A stretch of DNA of 64,000 bases. Origin: Bimastos eiseni (taxonomy: Eukaryota; Annelida; Clitellata; Crassiclitellata; Lumbricidae). A program made the translations under genes and the position numbers. Positions 36,701 through 59,656 of the stretch are shown here, piece after piece. Under the pieces are notes generated by a model. That model was not told the origin of the DNA. It was given only the letters and a program-made list of their open reading frames with translations, and searched no databases. Positions within the stretch are counted from its first letter, which is position 1; every line of letters starts with the position of its first letter. The DNA is taken from contig OY365806.1 in NCBI GenBank assembly GCA_959347315.1, positions 28,372,815 to 28,436,814 of the forward strand, written 5' to 3'.

Positions 36701-39022
36701 ATTACATGCATACTTTCATGCATCCATATATACATAGTTTAAAAAACGTTCGACTACATTACAACCACGAAACAAGATCGGGTGAATTGACCCAGAACAG
36801 GTGAGCGCGTCAAATTCAAACTTTGCTGTCTAGTGCATACATGTCTCAGCAACATCACACCATGCTACCTCTTAGACAGCTTTCAGGCTTCTATCGGACG
36901 ATACCAATGGGTCACGGCTTCGATATCCGTCCCTTATGGGTTCGTGCCAGTAACTAGAAACAAAACAGGGGGTCGTACCTGAAATTGTCTTCCTGTAACT
37001 ATTCAGGAGACCGAAAGGCCTTCTGTATAAAAACACAGTTTACAATGCATCTCATAATTATACCTAACTTCGAACATTAACATTAGTAGTAACACAGTTT
37101 TCTCCTAAAAAGGACACCTAACTGTTACCTAACTGTTTCTGTAACGCGCCTTTAAGCAAGACTCTGTTTCATTAAGGCGCAATATAAGTGTTAGCTGTAT
37201 TGTATTATATAGTAGGCCTACTGACAGTAGACAGTGTGTAAAGCGTTCTTGAAGTAGGTCTATCCTGTCCCCGACTATGCGAAATAAATGGTCGTTTTTT
37301 ACAATTTCAACCCAATGTGTTTTTGCGAATGAAGTGTACGTTTCACCCACCATAGTCGTTGGCATCTCCTCGGCCATTTATGACGACCTCTTTGATGATC
37401 ATCGGTTGTCCGAGGTCCACTCGCCACCAGTTTGGACCACCAGGGGGGTCGTTTGTAGCAGAACAGAAGCGGTCATTGAATTTAGGATCCGAATTTCCAT
37501 CTACCGCTCGCCCGGCAACGCAGACGCCCGCTTTGGAATCCGACCAATTGGAACTCTGAGAAGCAGGTCGACCGAGGGCAACATTGATCTGAGCATCCGC
37601 TGAGTAAATATAACATACTCTGCAATTTATATCTTTATGATTATCAAATCATTATAATTTTACGATTCATACACTCTGCATTGTCTTGGATAGGCCTTCC
37701 ACGTGGCAACGCATTGCAGTTTCAAACACTGACCCAAATCAAACGACTAATTGCTTGCTATTCGTTCTGATAATTTATGTAGCGCCCTTTCAGGAAACAT
37801 ACTCAGGAGCGCCCCAACTCTGCCACGATCATCACAACTCTATAGTCTTTCTTCTTTGATATCTACTGTATATATACACCGTGTCTCAAAATAAACCAAG
37901 CAAAATTGTTTTTGTCAGAACTTCGTCAAATTTCTGGTCGAGTGATAACTCTCGCTTCTGGCAGAGTGGATAGGAATCTCTAAGGTTCGTACTCTCGCTT
38001 TTGGTAGAGTGGATTGGTATCTGGCAAGCTGACGCTCGAAGTTTTCAATTGTATAAAACAATAGACAGAGGAACATTAAATGAAAAAATTACCTTTATTA
38101 ATGTTCTCTTCAAACTAGAAGGTCAACACCAAAAAGCTCAAAACACTCAACGCCTTATCATTCTCTGTAGCGCTACTTAAAAGCCTGATCTCCCAGTGAA
38201 ACATCAATGTCAGTTCTATGCAGAGTCTCTTCGAATCCTGACTCTCTAAACTACTATAAACACTTTTTAGCTATTATTTTTTTTTTTATTAAAAGAGCGT
38301 TTCTCTACCGTTATGTGAGTCATGTGACAGTTATCGGGTGTCTAAGTCCAAATTCTTGAAGGACTGGGCATTTACACCTCAAGATCAACTTCAGGACCGA
38401 TCTCCCATTACGAGCTCACGAACTTCAGCAGACTTGAACTATAGTGGCTAGTATACATTCGCTAATGTTGAAAACCACTCAACCATCCTGGTTCACTCTT
38501 CCGGTAAAATAAACAGCACTGGATGACCTACCATATGTTGCAATTGTCTTTCGCCATAATAAGAAGGCGTAACAACCAAAAGAAATTGCATAGCAATGGC
38601 GAATATCCGTCACGAAACACTCAACATAGACATGGAACCACGAGGCTCTATTTCTTCTTATCCACAACCAAATGGATTCTTCAATGACAGGCGCGAACCA
38701 CATATGTCCTTCCTTTACCATGGATAGTTTAATGAGGTTTGGAATCGATTGCCCTTCAGGACAGAGATGGAGATGTCTATATTCTAGGGACTAAAAAGTC
38801 TAAAATAGAACTTATTAAGAAAATCAAGGACTATAAGTTGACTGTCAAATTTTTGGACACTGCTTCTTCCATTCACTTCTTGTCGGTAGGCCTATGTTTA
38901 AGCTAATTTCTAAAAGTTTACGCATTTTTACCTTGGAGATCATAAACGGTTAGCCTACCTTGTGCAACAAACTGAACGTTCCAGAACACAATTAGGAGTT
39001 TATATGCAAACAATGCCTTCAT
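33761..39022 (-). CDS. Secreted F5/8C (fucolectin-like) plus PAN/Apple domain protein (four exons, 266 aa)
   Basis: Minus-strand exons: 39022-38959 (signal peptide MKALFAYKLLIVFWNVQFVA), 37599-37351, 36246-36010 and 34011-33761; phases agree at every junction. Residues about 22-180 form a discoidin/fucolectin-type F5/8C domain: NVALGRPASQSS, AVDGNSD, NWWRVDLGQP, NRLDYFLVGV, RYVIVQQP, LTICEIEVYA. Residues about 185-266 are a PAN/Apple-like domain with four cysteines (211, 215, 221, 233) around FACDSINYY. This combination suggests an extracellular carbohydrate- or protein-binding lectin, perhaps in immunity or mucus, but the ligand is unknown. The family's RGDCC motif is RGDAND here, so the vicinal disulfide is missing. 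For intron 2 I chose the GTGGGT donor and the upstream acceptor because they restore the family's NRL motif. Confidence 0.85.
34079..35033 (-). mobile_element. Internally deleted mariner-like transposon
   Basis: It lies in intron 3 of the F5/8C-PAN gene. The terminal inverted repeats of about 58 bp (CAGGGTGGGCCAGCA, then AATGGTCCGACTTTGCATGC, then CCAATATTTG) differ at only a few positions and are flanked by TA at both ends. Minus-strand coding remnants include a helix-turn-helix part (DDPGTSKSPREIQRETGLSS, STVRRFAKDDL) and a catalytic-core piece (KWFSDEKIFTVQTPTNTRND, RVYA). Together they are far too short for a full transposase and the frame is broken, so the copy is non-autonomous. The well-kept inverted repeats suggest moderate age. 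Confidence 0.85.
35040..36009. other. Intron 3 remainder of the F5/8C-PAN gene
   Basis: Two overlapping frames of about 95-100 codons (35133-35420 minus, 35452-35754 plus) have no recognised motif or splice context. I see no gene inside this intron part. Confidence 0.35.
36528..36700. repeat. AAT/TAG/AACAAT microsatellite tract
   Basis: Imperfect runs of AATAAT, TAGTAATAG and AACAATAAC lie within intron 2 of the F5/8C-PAN gene. The Ile/Thr-rich and Leu-rich frames are repeat artefacts. Confidence 0.85.
37125..37215 (+). mobile_element. LINE/SINE 3' tail in intron 2 of the F5/8C-PAN gene
   Basis: GCGCCTTTAAGCAAGACTC ... AAGGCGCAATATAAGTG, then GCTGTATTGTATT, matches the stem-plus-tail structure of the CR1/L2-like 3' ends at 9.07 and 32.95 kb. 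No coding part remains. Confidence 0.55.
37770..37830 (-). mobile_element. CR1/L2-like LINE 3' stem in intron 1 of the F5/8C-PAN gene
   Basis: TATGTAGCGCCCTTTCAGGA ... ACTCAGGAGCGCCCC is the plus-strand image of the minus-strand 3' stem found at 32.94-33.00 kb. Only this short piece is present. Confidence 0.5.
37875..38460. repeat. Unclassified repeat with duplicated CTCTCGCTT..GGTAGAGTGGAT words
   Basis: The block begins ACACCGTGTCTCAAAATAAA. It contains two copies of an ACTCTCGCTTYTGGYAGAGT word followed by GGAT (37955 and 37990 area). It sits in intron 1 of the F5/8C-PAN gene. No matching inverted end was found. Confidence 0.35.
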
Positions 39023-41051
39023 ACCGCACGGATGACAAGTCAACGATATACGTGAAATATGACACGGATACGAATAGCCTAAGTGCAATAATACTCTGCT
39101 TCTGAACTGTAACTTTCTCTTGTCAAGAGTCCTATTGCAAATGATCGAAGTTTTCTGTTCATGTATATCTTCATGAATTAGTTGAAACTAGGGCACATGC
39201 CTGAAGTAGGCCTACATGTAGCGGTTGGATAGCGCACTTCTACAATATAGGCCTACATGTAGACCCATGCTATCAGGGATGTAGCGTGTTGGACTTGGTC
39301 TCAGTTGAAGTGTAGCGGAAGTTTCATTACACTGGACACATGTTGAATATGAAAGCCGCAACATATATAGGTTGTATTGATGTATACTTCGCGATGGAAT
39401 AACCGTGGTTTGTTCTCTTGTGTCCCTATTTCATTCAGATTTGTTTCCTGTTAGCAACACATAAGGATCGACCACGCTGGATCGATCGATATGCGCCGAG
39501 ACGGACTCTATCTCTATATTGTCAATCACATTGGACCTTCATCATGTAGGCCTACGTGTGTATAAGACTATAAGCCCATGCAAACCCTACACGTCAGGTC
39601 AAGTCGTGAACCCGATCTAGTAGATTTCTCCATTTAAAAACTATACTACACAATCACCCATTCTTCTACACTATGCACGCACACGCACGAACCCACACAC
39701 GCACACAAGCAAACACACACAGGCACACGTGCGTGCACGCACACACACACACACGCACATATTGCACGGTCTTCTGCTTTCAGGCAGATTCCGACGTTCA
39801 ACAATACCATTCTTCTTGTTGCCAAGTTCCTTGTTGCCCCGTCTGCTTCTGGTATCTATAATTCTTTCAACAGAAAACGTTCTTTACATTTCTATAGGGA
39901 CATGCACACAATCCATTATTGCAGGCCAAGTGCATCTATGAATTTTTATAGCGCCTCTCGCTGTAGGCCTACATATCTTATATAGAAGCAAGGGAAATAT
40001 GACAGATTATACAAGTCCACTGAAATATTTGCATCAATGGACTTGTTTGGCAACGTATCTTAGCAACGAAACATAAACCCCATATATATTTTTTATGGGT
40101 GCACGTTTTTGCACACTAAGTGTGACCAGCATCGGGGAAAAAACAGCCGATTAATGTAGCCCATAATTTTGCAGTGTATTAATGACACAGTCTTTGTGGA
40201 AGCTAATTTAATCGTTCTGAACTGTAGTGCAGAAACTGTTCATTCGTATTCAAACTGGTGAGAACTCGATTAAAAATTTATATTATTGTCAGTAAACCAC
40301 ATGAATTTTGTGTCCGTGCATCGACTTGGGTCGGGACTCGGGAGCGCTGCTGATTTTGAGCGGCGCTTTAAGAATGGTCAGTTACAATATTATTACAATT
40401 ACGTCAATAAACCCTACGAATATAATGTGTTGCTGAGTATAGGTTTTAACCAAGCAGCTCTGATGAGCGGAATAAACAGGGGAAACAGTCGAAAATCAAG
40501 AGAGAAATGTGGAGAAAATCATGACGATGAAGCTAAGTTGTGGGGAATTAATGTAAAGACGGTATTGGCTATGATATTTGCAAACATTGGTCGCATTGAA
40601 AGTGGAAGAATAATTTTATTGCTGCGTCAAAGTACATAATGACAATGCAGGAGAAACTCTTGTATAGGCACTGATTAGGATGCAGTAAACGAGTTATAAA
40701 TAGAAGCCATGGAAAAGACTGGATGAGAGATCGGAAGAGTTGGAGGACGATCGAGTTGAAGACAATGTTTATCGAGATCATTCCAATGACAGGTCAGTTT
40801 GAGGACAAAGTTGTAAAGATTGAGTAACAATAAGTAATCAAATCAGAGAAAGCAGTAGATAGACTAACTGCAGAAGTTGAAATATAAAATGTTTCAAACT
40901 TCCCTAGGAAATTCAAGGCCGCGTGGATAGCATTGTGAAAATAAGGCTAGGTGAACTCTAACAAGTTAGTAGGCACAAATCATTGCCAGTACTTGTCTGA
41001 TACTGATTTTGGGGAAGCAAAGAGCTGACTGCCTGAAATTGGAAAATTAGA
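39023..41051. other. Upstream region of the F5/8C-PAN gene and intergenic DNA
   Basis: A (CA/CACG)n microsatellite lies at about 39672-39757. Several TAGGCCTA palindromes occur at 39.2-39.97 kb. A 117-codon plus frame (40286-40639) has no recognised motif. The promoter of the minus-strand gene should lie just right of 39022, but no core element is convincing. Confidence 0.4.
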
Positions 41052-42136
41052 TTACTACCATAGACTAGGCAAGCTAATAGAAATTAACGTCCGCTTTAAT
41101 TGTTATTGAGAAGCTTTTGATTAAATTATTTGCATAACAACAAATATTTTTGGCTCGGGTGTCCTCGCTTTAAAAAAAACAAATACAGAAACTCAGTCTA
41201 AAAGGCTAAAATCGTCGCTTGTGACCGACAGAACCAGTCTGTGTAGCTTGAGGCCAATAATACATGATGATGTAATTGAAATCAATAGCTCTATGATAGC
41301 GACACGTTTCAGCAGACTAGGCCTACTCAGTAGTGTAATTCTTGATTTTATAACAAATGGATGCCTAACGAAGCTAACTGTGAATCATTATACTTATAGC
41401 CCATTGGCGCCGTAACAAAAGCGCGCAGACAAAGACTAGCAGACAAATGCACACAGTCAAATGCGCGTAACAATTCCAACAAACACGCGAAAGATAATAG
41501 CGATTGGTACCGCCTTACTTGGTAAGCGGGCTACTACCATAGACTACGCAAGCTAATAGAAATTAACGTCCGCTTTAATTGTTATTGAGAAGCTTTTGAT
41601 TAAATTATTTGCATAACAACAAATATTTTTGGCTCGGGTGTCCTCGCTTTAAAAAAAACAAATACAGAAACTCAGTCTAAAAGGCTAAAATCGTCGCTTG
41701 TGACCGACAGAACCAGTCTGTGTAGCTTGAGGCCAATAATACATGATGATGTAATTGAAATCAATATCTCTATGATAGCGACACGTTTCAGCAGACTAGG
41801 CCTACTCAGTAGTGTAATTCTTGATTTTATAACAAATGGATGCCTAACGAAGCTAACTGTGAATCATTATACTTATAGCCCATTGGCGCCGTAACAAAAG
41901 CGCGCAGACAAAGACTAGCAGACAGATGCACACAGTCAAATGCGCGTAACAATTCCAACAAAAACGCGAAAGATAATAGCGATTGGTACCGCCTAACTTG
42001 GTAAGCGGGCTACTACCATAGACTACGCAAGCTAATAGAAATTAACGTCCGCTTTAATTGTTATTGAGAAGCTTTTGATTAAATTATTTGCATAACAACA
42101 AATATTTTTGGCTCGGGTGTCCTCGCTTTAAATTAT
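41052..42136. repeat. 479-bp tandem duplication, 2.3 copies
   Basis: Copies start at 41052, 41531 and 42010 with TTACTACCATAGACTA or CTACTACCATAGACTA. The two full copies differ at only a handful of positions (for example AATAGCTCT versus AATATCTCT), near 1 percent. The third stops after about 127 bp at CTCGCTTTAAA. Each full copy carries the same 64-codon frame beginning MTDRTSLCSLRPIIHDDV. I recognise neither a protein family nor terminal repeats. The near-identity means a very recent duplication or homogenisation. Confidence 0.9.
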
Positions 42137-43608
42137 TACCGCGGCAAATTCGTATGGAAATATTTGTAAGTCGTTAGAAAGTCCTTCGCGCAACAAATAT
42201 TTGTATGGACCGCGTTGCAATACGATTGTATAGAATTATTAGGGCTGCAGTATGCCGTGACCCACTCCATACACATTTCAAATTGAACATAACACACATG
42301 AAAACATAATTTTTATAACAAACGGTCATGTGAATCAAGTGAAGTCTTTCGATAGTCGATTATTAGACATTATATGGATCTAAAATTCATTATTAGGCTT
42401 TGGAGTTGTGATTACGACTTTTAAAATCACAACATGATTATATAGAGTCGATCTAACGACTTTTATATCCGCAGGCCTAATGGGCTTATACTCCATAGTG
42501 ACTCATCAGTCGTAATTGCGACTTTTTAGATCGCAATAAATCCCAATGATGACTTTAAAGTCTTAATAAAAACTTCAGATGACCCGAACGATTTAAACAT
42601 AATTGGTGCACATGTCCGTAGAGAACATTTGCTTTTGTTATGATTTATTTGAATTGTGTGTAGGGGGCCACGCTATGTCATAGGCTTAATTCTGTCGCAA
42701 CGCGTGCGATTATAATTTCTATTCACATGGCGACCACTTACGATAATGATGTATCATACCTTTAACAACCCTTAATCCCGAGCGTATATTTTCGGCCACA
42801 ATAATTCTTAAAATAAATCGTACTGGCAGAGAATGCGATTGTTGTCGTCTTCCGCGTTGGCGGTCAGCTGTGCTACTTTCGTTACGCTCAAAGGCCTCTA
42901 CTTCCATACGTGCTGTTCTTTTAAGTTTCGGAGACACAAAACAAAGACTTTGTTGATGTTTTTTTACTGATTGTATTAAAACACCACAGAACGTATATAT
43001 TAGTCTATTTACAGCAATCGACTTAAAAGCAGCTTCATAATGAATAAAAATTCTGGACTTTTCTCAGAGTCCGCTTAGTAGGCCCTACATGATGTTCGGA
43101 CTGGCCCCGATCCTGCCTGCTTCGACCTCTAAACAGCGAACTTCCGTTCTCGATCCCTCACTGTTGAATTTCTGCCTTCCTCTTTCATTCCCTTGCTACC
43201 TGTCTTCTCTTCTCAACCTGTCAGCCTCAAGGTCAGTGATGACTCTTTCTGAAACCGTTCATCTTCTTTTCCCAATTACAATAATTATTCAGGCGCTTGT
43301 TTATGCGTTTTATGTCGTTCGTTTTCTGCCACCTGTCTACATGACTGTCTTCACTTTTCAGTCTTCTCTTTCTGTTCCGTAGTCAGTGCGTCGTTGCGTC
43401 CTCCGTCCATTCATTCGCATCTGTCGGTCTGGTCTTACATGCATACAGTATAGTGTTTGTAAACGCTGTGCGTTACTTTTGGCAACAACTTAACTAGTTA
43501 TCCCAAAAGTTACAGAAAATAGTAACTAGTTGTATTGACACGTTACAAATAACAAACCACAAGCATCCTGTAATACAATACATTGCAGAAATACTGCAGT
43601 ACAATACA
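42137..43608. other. Intergenic stretch and 3' flank of the CNBD2-like gene
   Basis: At 42.4-42.6 kb the motif ATTACGACTTTTAAAATC and relatives (AATTGCGACTTTTTAGATCG) recur. Frames at 42719-42937 (minus) and 43089-43382 (plus) have no family match I know. No other gene seen. Confidence 0.4.
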
Positions 43609-54057
<10,449 letters not shown>

Positions 54058-54155
54058 CGCTTCCTACCAACGTGATACGTTATGACACGATAATCCAGTC
54101 TATCTGAAGGCAATTCGCGTATAGTTTCACCACAGACAGGCGCCACATTCAGACA
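54058..54155 (-). other. Probable 5' UTR part of the CNBD2-like gene
   Basis: A strong splice acceptor (AAATTTTCTCATTTCTCAG) ends at 54156 on the minus strand, about 100 bases before the ATG at 54057. The transcript probably has an upstream non-coding exon joined here. An overlapping frame in another phase has no motif. Confidence 0.5.
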
Positions 54156-56116
54156 CTGAGAAATGAGAAAATTTAATGTTAAATAGGTTACAGATATGGA
54201 ATATATGGTACAGGCTGATCGAATCAAAACTACTGACTTCTGAAGTGCTGTTATCACGATGCAGCCGTAATCCTTCGGAGATAATTCGAGATCCGATGGG
54301 TTAGAACTGTTAGAGAAACGAGAAGTTAGGATACGCTTAGGCCTACAGTAGATTATGCAAATTGGAAAAGACGAAACTCAATGGGTTTAGCCTCTTAGGT
54401 CGAGATGACTGACTGAACGCCTAGAACTGAATTCCAAAGCTTTATTTGGGCTTGTGTTATATTTATAAGACCTATCCGAAAGCCAAACTATGAGGTGCAA
54501 TAAATAAGTTGTTCGAAGGCGATTTTATTATTGGAATGGCTACAGCGTCGGTTAGGTCGGTCGATTTATGCCTACAAATATACCTAATTGCCATTCTCGT
54601 TAATCAGATGCTGACATGCATTCAGTCTCATGAAGTCCTGTCCAAATTTACCAGTTTACTAATAAAAAACTGAAGAGTGCGAGATGTGATAAATAAATAT
54701 TGCCCTATATTAATTGACAGTTGATACAGACTGGTGGCGGCACTGGCCTTGAAAATTCGATACTCAATAGCGGCAATACGCATGTTCCGCACATGATGCT
54801 AAAACATATTAAAAGATGAACCGTAATTTCGTTAAAAATTGATCTTTTATCTTTCTTTTGGTACGCAATGCGTATCTTGCTGCCATGCAGCGCCGCCACT
54901 AACACGGACTACAAAGACGAACTTATAATATCAAAATGCATTATATCTGATGAAGCTTACATGTGTACAAGTTCCACCGAAGTCTGAGAGGACAACAAAG
55001 TAGCCTACGTCAGCAAAACTACTTAATTTCAGACACGCATACTCTGAAAGACAAGTCCATCAAAAGGCGCGGACAGATTAATTCGTCGTAGACCCCAGAG
55101 TTTAACGACAGCTTACGACAACAAAGACCGTTGCCGTCGACAGGAATTATTTTGGCATATAAGACTTGGTCGTCAAGTAAGCGTAACGCTGTATGTATAC
55201 AGCGCCGACGACTCGATCTTATTTTGTCTGCAGAGGTCAGAGCATTAAAGCGATCAATGGTTTCGCGTTCCGCTCGATTGTTCAAAGAACATCCGCGCTA
55301 TTTGCTCGGACTGGTTTACCGTCACCCAATGCGGCAGCGTGGGCTAATGGGTCGGTCAACAACAAGATACTGCCAGTCTAAACTATTTGCCCTGAAATTG
55401 TCCTCCGGTTAAACACAGCAGGTTCAATGGCTTCGCTACAAGCTGTGCTCTTATAAGAGTTTAGTTAAGGACCAATTGAAAAATAGCGAGCAATGGGGTT
55501 TGAAGTTAAAGTGTCAATTAGCAACTGAAGGGTTTTAACTTATAGGATAAAGCAGAGAAACCTTGAGGAGAAAGCAAGAAAAGGCTAGGATATAGGACAA
55601 GAGCGCATCCAGGTCGAGCGAGGGGCATGGAAGCGTTCTTGTCCTCTCCTTTCCAAAATTGATGACTTTCTTTACAAATTTAATGTAGAAGCGTCATACT
55701 TGGGGCAGCGCCATCGATATGCACAAACTGGTTAGTATGACGATTGATCACATAACTTAATTAAGTTAAAACGGATGGATAGTACATTACAGAAGGCCGG
55801 AAAAAGCCCAAATCGCTGGATCAGCTTGATCTGAGGCACTCACCTAAAGCAACTTCAAGAGAAAAATGGACAAGCCTCAGCTGATTTTATTTATGGTATA
55901 ATGGCAAAGGCAGGACGTAGGGCAAAGAGTAGAGCAAGGTTATCATATCTCACAATGTCTGCAGTTCTTTGGAAAGGATTCCCAAATTAGCAAATTCACT
56001 CATTCTCCTAAGAGTCCTACCGCGCCTCTTGATATGACCTCTCATCTGTTAAATTAACTAGATTCCTTGTATCTTTCTACTCGCGACTGATAAAGAACTC
56101 TTCGATATGCTAGACC
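54156..56116. other. Upstream region of the CNBD2-like gene
   Basis: No coding exon supported. Frames at 55019-55285 (minus) and 55131-55412 (plus) overlap each other and lack splice context. The promoter of the CNBD2-like gene should be here; no core element is evident. CpG density is normal to about 56 kb. Confidence 0.4.
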
Positions 56117-56168
56117 AGATAAAACACCGGCGCTATATCTGAATTGATATAGCGCCGGTATTTTATCT
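56117..56168. repeat. Near-perfect 23-bp hairpin with 6-base loop
   Basis: AGATAAAA, C, ACCGGCGCTATATC is followed by loop TGAATT and then GATATAGCGCCGGT, A, TTTTATCT. Only one internal position is unpaired. TATAGCGCC also occurs in the LINE 3' stems of this window, so the hairpin could be two LINE ends facing each other, or the core of a small MITE. Confidence 0.85.
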
Positions 56169-58750
56169 AGTTTCCCGGACTTACAAAGCTTTTGTAGCTT
56201 CTGAGAAATTTTCGAAGACTTTTATTACATTACATCTTTTACTACTAGGCCTATCATGTAATCTTGCTACCCGCTTATGGATTTGAATTAATAAACGAAT
56301 ATTACTGTATTACTATAATTATCAATCGATGGACACTATTACATAGGAACTGCATTGCGAACCTCAATACACTGGACTGAAAATCATGCAGTCGACATCA
56401 GCCAGATTAAAAGACCGGAAAACACATGTTTAAATATAGAGAAATGTGAGATTTTAAAATGACGAGACTTCAGCTGAAAAGATAATCGACATCACGGAAT
56501 TTGCAAAACTGACCGAAACAGTTGAGGGTCAATATTCCTAAGGAGGTAAGAGAACCAATGCTCCCTTTCTCTCTCATAACAGCAACGCTAAACATTGACA
56601 AAGCAGCAATAATCAATGGCGATGATGGCCTCTGAGCAGTTGTGCACTAATGCTTGCTCAGCATCTCTGTATACTGATGGTGACAGTTTCTTGGAATGTC
56701 AAAACCTGAATATTCACTGTTACAAGGCAAAATCAAGCCAGTCACCATTTCACGCACAGTCCAGCCCGTCAACAGTTCCAAAACAATTCAGCGAGCTAAA
56801 TAAAATGGAATGTACATAACATAAGTTCTACTATCAGCAGTCATACAAATGACAACATGGCACAATTATTCACCAGTCACAATGTAACTAAGTGACATGC
56901 TGGGACCATCCACATATTATGTATGCAGCAAGGGGAAGGGGTTTTGAATTTCGGTGATTTTGCATATGAGTGCATAGGGTGGTGGGAGGGTCCCAAAAAT
57001 TTGTACGTATGCAAATATAACTGTCTAATTATGACGTCCACAATAAGGAATATTAAAATCAGAACTGGGTGGGGGTGGTAGAGCTCAAATGTACATACTC
57101 TTGGGGAGGGGTCCACGAAATATATGCGGTGCAACAGGGCATGGGGTCCGAAAATCCGATGTTTGTGTGTACATAATATATGGATGAGCCCCAAACCTTC
57201 TACATGCTTTCACAGCCGTCCAAAGACAATTCCTTTGCTTAGACAATAAAAGATGCTCAATCTGATATCTACAGAGTAAATTCACGATGATATTCAAATA
57301 GCTCAAATTCAAGTCAAGCCTCCTGGGATGATGCAGTGATCCAAAATGTGTTGATAGCAGTTTACACCTGTGTACAACAATTCATCAATAGAACAAATCT
57401 CTTTCAACACAGGCTGTGTGGCAGCTTTGGATCTGATTTCTAATTACTCAATTAAGATACAATGTGACCTGAAACGTGCACAAAATACTCCACCATAGAC
57501 AGCATGATGCTCTTACAACTGCAGCAACAATTTCAATCGCTAGGCAATATAGATGAAGGCACAACTCTAGCAAAAGATAATTAAAACTGATCACAATGCT
57601 GTAGGAAGCACGCAATCACATGATGACCACAGAACACAGTAACCAATTCATGCAACACTCCTCACATGGAAGCTCTGGCAATCTGGTAAAAGTTTGAACT
57701 CTGCAGGTCCCAAACATAACCAGGCAAAAACAGTATTGTAATAAAGGTTAAAGCATGTAACGTTTGAACTTCAAACAATAGCTTAGGATAAACACTGCCA
57801 GTCTATTTTAGACTTTTAGACACGCATAAAAGTCGGTTGAAATAAAGACTGGCAACATCACACCAAAGGGTTGCAGAGTTCATTTAAAACGAATCTGTAA
57901 CAAGAATGAAGAATTTGGCTTGGAGGTTTGTTGTGATGCCCAGCATGAGGGTAAGTCAGCTTAAAGGTAAACTTAGATTAAACTTAACTTTATTAAGCAA
58001 AATGTAATGTAATGAGCCCATAGAAACATAGTTGAAGGCAGTTGGACCAGATAGCATGAATGGATGCACGAAAAAGGAAGATCCTGGAGATGCTGAATCA
58101 AATGACAACAGCTGTTTTGAATGAGTCACAAACTAAAAAGAAGGAAGAAAAGCAGACAAGGAACCCATCGCATTGGTAAAAAAACAGCATCGTACAATTA
58201 GCAAATAATCAATGATCAAATTGACATCAGCTGCAACATTTATGGCAGAAGATCAGTCTGAATAGAATGAGGAAATGATCATGATCCAGAAACCCAATTT
58301 AATTTGAAATTACCGTTACCCAATCAAGATTCCATCGCCCCAAGCCAAGGACACAATAAGCAAATCATGATAAGTGCATATATAATTATGTATCTAGAAA
58401 CGACATAATGCCCTAGGTAACAGCATCGCTGCCCACTGGTTTAATAAATGTTATGATCACATCTGTAATCATATATTATTGAACATTATTTTATTTCTTG
58501 CTTTAACCCACGAATGTACATATAGACGTATGGTATGAAGTAAAACAGTGGATGCTGAGCATGTTGTATAATCAATGGAAACGATTGAAACAGGCTGAAA
58601 TAAGCATACATTTCCAATACATCATCATTTGTTTTACAGATCAATCATTGTCAATCAAACCTTTCATTGGCAGTTTAGACATTTGGTATTAACAATTAAC
58701 AGCACCAATTAGTTAAAGCAATCATTGCAGATCATAGAAATCATCCGGCT
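56169..58750. other. 3' flank of ACADSB and CpG-poor intergenic DNA
   Basis: No exon found. From about 56.6 kb CpGs become rare, as in the first 14 kb. A minus-strand AATAAA at 58490-58495 is a candidate polyadenylation signal for ACADSB, about 260 bases after its stop; another AATAAA overlaps the stop codon itself. Confidence 0.45.
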
Positions 58751-59619
58751 TTATTTCTGCGCAGAAAGGTATTCATCCTGGATATTTCTAGCAATGGTGT
58801 TCAACTGAATGTTGCTCGTTCCTTCATATATTGTCCCTGCAAGAAAACATCAAAATACTATGACCAACAAAGTGCATATTACCATCGATTCAAAACACAT
58901 TTGCGAACATATATATATATATATACATATATATAATGTCTGAATTATACCTGAAAGAGCATCCACTAAGATGAATACTATGTCTAGAATCTAACACTAT
59001 AACTGAAGTGACACGAAAAATTTCTAAAGTAGCATCTAGTTTCACATCATGATAAACCTTATAATGTAAATAATTTTACTTCACTGACCAACTTTGCAAT
59101 CTCTGTAGTATTTCTCCACAGGGAATTCCTTGGAAATTCCGACTCCACCGAGCCATTCAATGCACTTGCTCGTTGTTTCACATGCAACCTGCAATAAAAT
59201 CACAAGTATGTAATGTAATGGATGACACGATTTACAAGACACCTTTACTGGTTTCAATTACAGACTACAAATACAAACATATTGTTTTATTGGAACTTCA
59301 ATAATTCTAATTACGACAATTACTACAGTATTATCGACGATGCCATCGGATTTAGATTTCATGCTGAAATGCAGTATTAAGCATATGAAAATGTAATCAA
59401 GTAAGTATGTATTTATGTATACCGGTATGTATATATGTGTGCATCTGAACACTTGTACAACATCTTTAAAGAGTATCAACATGCAACATTTTATTTTGCC
59501 ATCATTCAATAATAATTATAGTGCATCATTTTATCTTTCATTCAGTTGTCATTGTCCTATACTGCTGAAAGTGATTAATGGGCATTTGTCTCTAAACCCA
59601 TTATTCACGACTTCCTTAG

Positions 59620-59656
<37 letters not shown>

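Noticed and set aside
40286..40639. Plus-strand frame of 117 codons
   Set aside because: No motif, codon bias or splice context; it ends in AT-rich sequence.
55019..55285. Minus frame with VDGNGLCC, faintly like the catalytic loop of OTU proteases
   Set aside because: A single short motif without the downstream His region, no splice sites, and overlap with an equally long plus frame; probably chance.
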